Source of the DNA: Anaerolinea sp.
GTDB taxonomy: Bacteria; Chloroflexota; Anaerolineae; SpSt-313
Reading direction: 5' to 3'
Length of the DNA stretch: 32,284 nucleotides
NCBI GenBank assembly: GCA_020725765.1
Contig: DYEI01000418.1
Location: 1 to 32,284 of the forward strand
Part shown: positions 27,075 to 32,284 of the stretch, piece after piece
How the letters are laid out: each line of letters opens with the position of its first letter
How positions within the stretch are numbered: the stretch's first letter is position 1
Position numbers and translations under genes: made by a program
The notes under the pieces: model-generated
The model's input: the letters and a program-made list of their open reading frames with translations, nothing else
Database searches by the model: none
What the model was told of the DNA's origin: nothing

Positions 27075-28610
27075 ATGCAAGTGCGGTCACAACCCCCTGC
27101 AGCGCCCGAGAGCCTGCCTCCCACTGACAACGGCGCCTCTGCGCCTCCGCCGTGCCCGCCCACGCCCGATGCCTCCCTCGCGCGCCTGCAGCAGCTCGCC
27201 GAGAGCCTCGTCGCCCAGACGAGGGAGTGCGTCTACATCCGACCGGAGGATCGGCTCCTCATCCTGCGCCCCAACCGCGTGCACCACCTCAATCGGACCG
27301 CCGCAGGCATGCTCACCCGTCTCTATGCTCCGGGCAATCCCGATGTGCCGACAGTCCTGAGGGAAATGGCGAAGGAGTACAAGGTCCCAGAGGAGCGGAT
27401 TGCCCGGGACCTCGAGCGCCTGCTCATCACCGTGGCCGCCCTGCTCAACGATGACGTGTGCGGCGCACCTGCAGTGCGCCGTACCCCCTTTGCGAGCCAT
27501 CGGCGCGAGTTGCCGGTGCTCTCCGAGATCGCACTCACCTACCGATGCCAGAACCGCTGCCACTTTTGCTACGCCTCGTCACCTGAGCGGGGCCGCTCTG
27601 TGGCCGAGATGACCACGGCTGAGGTCTGCAGGGTGATCGACCGCATCGCGCTGGAGGCGCGCTGCCCCACTGTCTCCTTCACCGGCGGAGAGCCGACGCT
27701 CAGGGAGGACCTGCCCGAGTTGATTGCCCATGCCAAGCGCCGGCAGATGCGCGTCAACCTGATCACCAACGGCCTGCGCTGCGCCGACGAGGCCTACGTG
27801 GCCCGCCTGGTCGCAACGGGCCTGGATTCGGCTCAGGTGAGCCTGGAGGGCGGCACGGCAGCCGTGCACGATGCCATCGTCGGCCACCCCGGCGCTTTCG
27901 CCGCGACAACGCGGGCCGTCCGAGTACTCCGGGCCGCCGGCATCCATGTACACACCAACACCACCATCTGCGCCGGCAACCGGGACCATCTGGAGCAGCT
28001 CGTGACCTTTGTGCGCCGCGAGCTGGGGTCCGACTACCTGTCCATGAACATGGTCATACGCACGGGCACGGCCCTCGACCATCCGGAGATCGGCATCAGC
28101 TATCGCGAGGTTGGCACGCTCATCACAGCGGCCCAGACCTGTGCCGAGCGCGAGGGAATTCAGCTGGTGTGGTACTCGCCTCTGCCATACTGCATGTTCA
28201 ACCCCGTGCAGGCCGGGCTCGGGTCCAAGTCCTGTGCGGCGGCCGACGGGCTCCTCTCAGTGAGCCCCTCCGGCGAGGTGCTGCCCTGCTCCAGCTTTGA
28301 GCAAGGGATCGGCAATCTGCTCACGCATAGCTTTCGCAAGGTCTGGCACAGCCGTCAGGCCCGCTACTGGCGCTCCAAGTCGTTCCTTCCGCCTGCGTGC
28401 GAGCGGTGCGCCATCAAGAGCATCTGCTGCGGGGCCTGTCCCCTCTACTGGGATGAGCGGGGAGGCTTTGCAGAGCTCGAAGGATTCGCGCCCCGGCCAT
28501 CACATCTCTCGAAGCTTCGCTGGTCGATACGCCAGTGGCGCCGGCACAGCTGGGGTACCGGGCTGCTGCAGAGGCGACGACGGACGGGAGGAGGGCCACA
28601 CGATGCCTAG
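27075..28610 (+). CDS. Radical SAM/SPASM protein with N-terminal PqqD-like (RRE) domain, putative peptide/protein maturase
   Basis: PqqD-like YIRPEDRLLILRPNRVHHLNRTAAGMLTRLY...REMAKEYKVPEERIARDLERLLITV; CX3CX2C motif CQNRCHFCYA; TGGEPTLRED; SPASM CX12GX4C plus CX2CX5CX3C (CERCAIKSICCGAC). Confidence 0.9.
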   Translation: MQVRSQPPAAPESLPPTDNGASAPPPCPPTPDASLARLQQLAESLVAQTRECVYIRPEDRLLILRPNRVHHLNRTAAGMLTRLYAPGNPDVPTVLREMAKEYKVPEERIARDLERLLITVAALLNDDVCGAPAVRRTPFASHRRELPVLSEIALTYRCQNRCHFCYASSPERGRSVAEMTTAEVCRVIDRIALEARCPTVSFTGGEPTLREDLPELIAHAKRRQMRVNLITNGLRCADEAYVARLVATGLDSAQVSLEGGTAAVHDAIVGHPGAFAATTRAVRVLRAAGIHVHTNTTICAGNRDHLEQLVTFVRRELGSDYLSMNMVIRTGTALDHPEIGISYREVGTLITAAQTCAEREGIQLVWYSPLPYCMFNPVQAGLGSKSCAAADGLLSVSPSGEVLPCSSFEQGIGNLLTHSFRKVWHSRQARYWRSKSFLPPACERCAIKSICCGACPLYWDERGGFAELEGFAPRPSHLSKLRWSIRQWRRHSWGTGLLQRRRRTGGGPHDA

Positions 28611-29751
28611 GACGATGGATCTCGCCGCCTTCTGCGCCTATGTCGGGGAGCAGTGGAAGGCCGCCCGCCAGGTCTATGCCGAGATCGAAGAGGTCCAGTA
28701 CCAGTTCAACGAGATCTACCGCCAGCGGCTTGAGACATGGCAGCGTGCCCTGGCCAGGGCGGTGCCGATGCTTGCCGCCCCGGAGGCCCTCCCGCCAGAG
28801 TTGGCACAGAGCTTGCTTGAAGAGGTAGAGAAGGAGCGCAGAAGGCTCTCAGGAGAGATCGCCTCGCTGGAGCAGCAGGTCAGCGACAAACGGGTCCAGG
28901 CCGAGGCCGCAGCTGCGCAGGCCCGGGACGAGCTTGCGGCCCTCCGCAAGATGAACCCCCGCCTCGACGCCGACGAGGAGAGGATCAAGGCGCACTCTGC
29001 GGCACTGCGAGCCGAGATAGAGCGACTCGACCGGGAGATCCAAGCCGCTGGCCTGATCAGGCGGTTGCTCGGATGCAGGCGCCTCCGACGGCAGCGTGAG
29101 GAGCGCCGCAGAGAACTGGCAGCCGCAGCCGGCCAGCTGCGCCGGGTGCGCGAGGAATGGGCCGGCGCCAAGCGACGGTACGAATCCGAGCAGACCAGGC
29201 TGCACCAGCTCTGGGAGCAGGCCAGCGTCGAGGCCGCAAACCTCCAGTCACGGCTTGACTACCTCCGTGCCAACATCGAGCAGCTCGCGTGGCAGAACGG
29301 CAGCGGGCGGTGGCTTGCCAGCCTGCATGCCGTGCCAGAGGTTGCCGAACCTCTGCGCGGTGCCCTCTCACAGGTCGTCGAGCTCAACCGCGTCAAGGCC
29401 GAGTACGAGGAGGGCCTGCGCACCGTGTCCGAAGCCCTTGGGCTCCTGAAAGGTCTCGCTGAGGGGCTGGAGCGCTTCCTCAAGAGCGCCCACAAGGTCC
29501 TTGAGGAGCAGGAGCGGTATAACCTGCGCAAGCTGCGCGTCAGGGTAGCCGACACGGTACTCGGTTTTCACGCCATATGGCCGTCCTTCAGGGCTCAGGT
29601 CAGGGATGAGAAGGTTCTTGGCGCGCATCCCGCCGAGTTCAGCAGGCGGGTCCGGGCAGTCATCGGAGATAGCCTGGAGGAGTCGGCCATCGGTGCCATG
29701 TTCGAGAGCCTCGGCAACAGCCTGACCGAGGCCACGAGAGCCTGGGGTTGA
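28603..29751 (+). CDS. Long coiled-coil protein of unknown function
   Basis: Continuous Glu/Arg/Ala/Leu-rich heptad-like sequence (EKERRRLSGEIASLEQQVSDKRVQAEAAAAQARDELAALRK...); overlaps the radical SAM stop by 8 nt. Confidence 0.75.
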   Translation: MPRTMDLAAFCAYVGEQWKAARQVYAEIEEVQYQFNEIYRQRLETWQRALARAVPMLAAPEALPPELAQSLLEEVEKERRRLSGEIASLEQQVSDKRVQAEAAAAQARDELAALRKMNPRLDADEERIKAHSAALRAEIERLDREIQAAGLIRRLLGCRRLRRQREERRRELAAAAGQLRRVREEWAGAKRRYESEQTRLHQLWEQASVEAANLQSRLDYLRANIEQLAWQNGSGRWLASLHAVPEVAEPLRGALSQVVELNRVKAEYEEGLRTVSEALGLLKGLAEGLERFLKSAHKVLEEQERYNLRKLRVRVADTVLGFHAIWPSFRAQVRDEKVLGAHPAEFSRRVRAVIGDSLEESAIGAMFESLGNSLTEATRAWG

Positions 29752-29765
29752 TCGGAGGACAAGCG

Positions 29766-30257
29766 GTGAAGAAGGCTCTGGCTGTTGCGGGCATTGCGAT
29801 CTCCATCCTGCTCCTGGCCCTGGCGCTGCTCTTCCTGATTGCTGCCATGGTTAGACCCGAGCGTCTCCTCGTCGCCATGGGCCTGCTCGTCGCGGGCACG
29901 CTCCCGCTCGTCTGGGCGATCGCCACGCTGCGCCGACAGGCGGAGCTCAGCCCAGACAACCTCTCGGCCGGGATTCTGGCGCTGGCGAGCAACTCTGGCG
30001 GGGAGGTAACCGAGGCTCAGGTGCAGGCGCGGTTCCACATCCCACAGCAGATGGCATCGAGCGCCCTCGAAAAGCTGTGTGCGACTGGCCAGGCCCGCCG
30101 AGAGGTGCGCGGCGACCGCACAGTGTATGTGGTACAGGGCCTGAAACCATCGCTGGTTGTCCGTCGGTGCCCATACTGCGGCAGTAGCTTCCCGGTCAGG
30201 GAGGCTATCCGCAAGTGCCCCAACTGTGGGGCAACTGTCGAGCTCGACAAGGCCTGA
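29766..30257 (+). CDS. Small protein: two N-terminal TM helices, winged-helix-like segment, C-terminal zinc ribbon
   Basis: KKALAVAGIAISILLLALALLFLIAAMV...LLVAMGLLVAGTLPLVWAIATL; GGEVTEAQVQARFHIPQQMASSALEKLCATGQARRE; CPYCGSSFPVREAIRKCPNCGA. GTG start preceded by GGAGG. Confidence 0.72.
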   Translation: MKKALAVAGIAISILLLALALLFLIAAMVRPERLLVAMGLLVAGTLPLVWAIATLRRQAELSPDNLSAGILALASNSGGEVTEAQVQARFHIPQQMASSALEKLCATGQARREVRGDRTVYVVQGLKPSLVVRRCPYCGSSFPVREAIRKCPNCGATVELDKA

Positions 30258-30270
30258 GTGAGGAGGCACA

Positions 30271-32247
30271 TTGCGCAGGACAATTGCGCTCGCCATAGCG
30301 GGCCTGCTGCTCAGCCTGGCGTGCCTGCTGGGGGCAGCCGTGGCCTGGATGCAGTACGTCCGCGACGTACGGGGAGGCCAGGTCGCCCAGTCCACTCCAG
30401 CCCCCACAGCCACGTTAGTCGAGCCTTCCTATGACACCATCGGCGCGATTGCGGCGGCCCTCGTACCGCCGCGCGATTCGCGGCTCCTCGCCCAGCGCCT
30501 GCGCCCCTCGGTCGGACCGATCCCGCCAGTCGTCAGCTCGGAACCGCCGGGCCACCAGGTCGGAGACAGCGCACGCTTCTGGATCTCTAACTCGGATGCC
30601 CGCGAGATGTCCCAGATAACGGCTACCTTGCGGACCATGTCCCGGCACGCCGAGATCTGGGTGCAGGAGGACCTGTCGGTCAGCCCACAGAGCCTTCAGC
30701 AGGCGGCACAGCAGTTTGATGAGCAGATCTATCCCACGGTTCACCGCTACTTTGGTGCCGAGTGGAACCCGGGCATAGACGGCAACCCCCGCATTGTGAT
30801 CCTCTGCGCGCGCTTCTCCGGCGCAGATGGGTATTTCTCCAGCATGGATGAGGTCCCTCGCCAGGCGAACCCCTACAGCAATGAGCGTGAGATCATCTAT
30901 GTGAACGCCGATGCGGCTCCACCCGGGAGCAAGCACTTTGGCGCCGTCGTCGCCCACGAGTTCCAGCACATGGTCCATTACCATCTGGACCCCAATGAGG
31001 ACGGATGGGTAAACGAGGGTTGCTCCGAGCTTGCGGCCTGGCTCTGCGGCTTCGGCCCTACGGGTGCGGCCCTGTCCCTTGCGCACCAGCCGGATACCCA
31101 GCTCAACACCTGGGTTCTGAGTCCCGATGAGAGCGCCCTGCCCCACTACGGCGCCTCATATCTCTGGGTCAGCTACTTCCTGCAGCGCCTCGGGCCAGAG
31201 GCACTGAAGGCCGTCGTTGCCGAGCAGGAGAATGGCATCGCAGGCTTTGAGAGACAGCTCAACCTGTTGCCAGATGCCCCCACGTTTGAGGACCTGTTCG
31301 CCGACTGGGTGGTCACAAACCTGCTCGATGACGCCTCTCTCGAAGGAGGGCGCTTTGGTCACCAGGCCGCAGAGCTGTACCTCCAGCCGCAGACCACGCA
31401 CCGCGACCTCCCCGCCGAGGAGACGGGTACGGTAGGCCAGTACGCCACCGACTATATCGCCATCGCCCGGCAGACGGGCCCTGTCAGGATCGAGTTCGTA
31501 GGGGACCCGCAGGTGTCGGTTGTTCCGACAAGGCCTTACGAGGGGCGGCACATGTGGTGGTCCAACCGCGGTGACATGAGCAACCCCTCCCTCACGCGAG
31601 CCTTCGACCTCTCGGGAGTGCGACGGGCGACGCTGCGCTACGCAGTGTGGTACGAGCTCGAGGATGGCTGGGACTATGCCTACGTGTCCGTCTCTACCGA
31701 TGGCGGCAGAACGTGGAAGCTCCTCAGCACGCCTCACACTACGGACTATAACCCGAACGGCAACGCCTTCGGTCCGGGCTACACAGGCTTTTCTGGTCAC
31801 GAGCCGGGCAGCAACACCCGCCTGACCAGCCGGTGGGTGCGGGAAGAGATCGACCTGAGCCCCTACGCCGGCCGCGAGGTGCTGGTGCGCTTTGAGGTGG
31901 CGACCGACGATGCCGTCAACCTCCCCGGCTTTTGCATCGACGACATCTCGGTCCCCGAAATCGGCTTTGTGGATGGCGCCGAGCAAGAGGTGCCGGGCTG
32001 GCAGGCCGAGGGGTTTGTGCGCATCGACAACGTCTTGCCCCAGCGGTTTCTCGTACAGGTCATCGAGCAGGGCGACACGGTGCGTGTGCAGCGCCTCGAG
32101 CTCGAGCCCGGGCAGCCCGCCGTGCTGACGGTGGAGGGCTTTGGCCGGGGAACGCAGCGAGCCATCCTGGCCATCTCCGGCCTCACCCGCTACACGACCG
32201 AGCCCGCGAGGTACACGTACCGCGTGAGCCTGGCGGACGAGGGATAG
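30271..32247 (+). CDS. Secreted zinc metallopeptidase (immune inhibitor A M6 / M30-like)
   Basis: HFGAVVAHEFQHMVHYHLDPNEDGWVNEGCSELAAW (HExxH + downstream NEG); N-terminal signal/anchor TIALAIAGLLLSLACLLGAAVAWMQ; beta-sandwich segment VREEIDLSPYAGREVLVRFEVATDDAVNLPGFCIDDISV. TTG start with GGAGG. Confidence 0.82.
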   Translation: MRRTIALAIAGLLLSLACLLGAAVAWMQYVRDVRGGQVAQSTPAPTATLVEPSYDTIGAIAAALVPPRDSRLLAQRLRPSVGPIPPVVSSEPPGHQVGDSARFWISNSDAREMSQITATLRTMSRHAEIWVQEDLSVSPQSLQQAAQQFDEQIYPTVHRYFGAEWNPGIDGNPRIVILCARFSGADGYFSSMDEVPRQANPYSNEREIIYVNADAAPPGSKHFGAVVAHEFQHMVHYHLDPNEDGWVNEGCSELAAWLCGFGPTGAALSLAHQPDTQLNTWVLSPDESALPHYGASYLWVSYFLQRLGPEALKAVVAEQENGIAGFERQLNLLPDAPTFEDLFADWVVTNLLDDASLEGGRFGHQAAELYLQPQTTHRDLPAEETGTVGQYATDYIAIARQTGPVRIEFVGDPQVSVVPTRPYEGRHMWWSNRGDMSNPSLTRAFDLSGVRRATLRYAVWYELEDGWDYAYVSVSTDGGRTWKLLSTPHTTDYNPNGNAFGPGYTGFSGHEPGSNTRLTSRWVREEIDLSPYAGREVLVRFEVATDDAVNLPGFCIDDISVPEIGFVDGAEQEVPGWQAEGFVRIDNVLPQRFLVQVIEQGDTVRVQRLELEPGQPAVLTVEGFGRGTQRAILAISGLTRYTTEPARYTYRVSLADEG

Positions 32248-32261
32248 GCTGGAGAGGGGAG

Positions 32262-32284
32262 ATGGCGCGAAGGGGTGTCGGGCG
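32262..32284 (+). CDS. Possible start of a further CDS, truncated by the window edge
   Basis: ggagaggggagATGGCGCGAAGGGGTGTC just after the metallopeptidase stop; only 23 nt visible. Confidence 0.35.

Noticed and set aside
26124-27080. 318-aa minus-strand ORF with GRMAGGVA repeats
   Set aside because: Antisense of the CHSA-repeat gene; the apparent repeats mirror the sense-strand array.
1-32284. tRNA, rRNA or transposase genes
   Set aside because: Scanned by eye for T-loop (GGTTCRA) cloverleaf context, rRNA conserved blocks and DDE transposase motifs; none found. A tRNAscan/Infernal run would be needed for certainty.

Overview
High-GC window, Chloroflexi-like in gene style, with about 25 confident protein-coding genes on both strands. 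I saw no rRNA, tRNA, CRISPR array or transposase. Left part: secreted SBBP beta-propeller protein with a Pro/Thr-rich tract (-), trmD (-), adenosine-specific kinase (+), a tightly overlapping yraN-miaA-glycoside hydrolase-SBP cluster (-), then tilS, a RlmI-like methyltransferase and hpt (+). Middle (-): a sugar ABC operon (mutarotase-like, SBP, two permeases, thioredoxin-like lipoprotein, URO-D-like protein, large six-hairpin-type glycosidase). Right part (+): mevalonate kinase, GT4 and WecG/TagA glycosyltransferases, then the most interesting locus. That locus is a DUF2207-like membrane protein whose last ~50 residues are a Cys-His-Ser-Ala repeat (13 Cys, 11 His), followed 12 nt later by a PqqD/RRE-fused radical SAM/SPASM protein, a coiled-coil protein, a small membrane/zinc-ribbon protein and a secreted zinc metallopeptidase. 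I propose this as a candidate undescribed radical-SAM peptide/protein modification system acting on a membrane-tethered repeat tail. Other notable signals: a 39-bp element at identical spacing upstream of two sigma70-like promoters, a set of very long perfect hairpins, a probable leaderless tilS promoter, and an SBP-permease intercistronic stem-loop. Family calls come from reading the translations; no database search was run.
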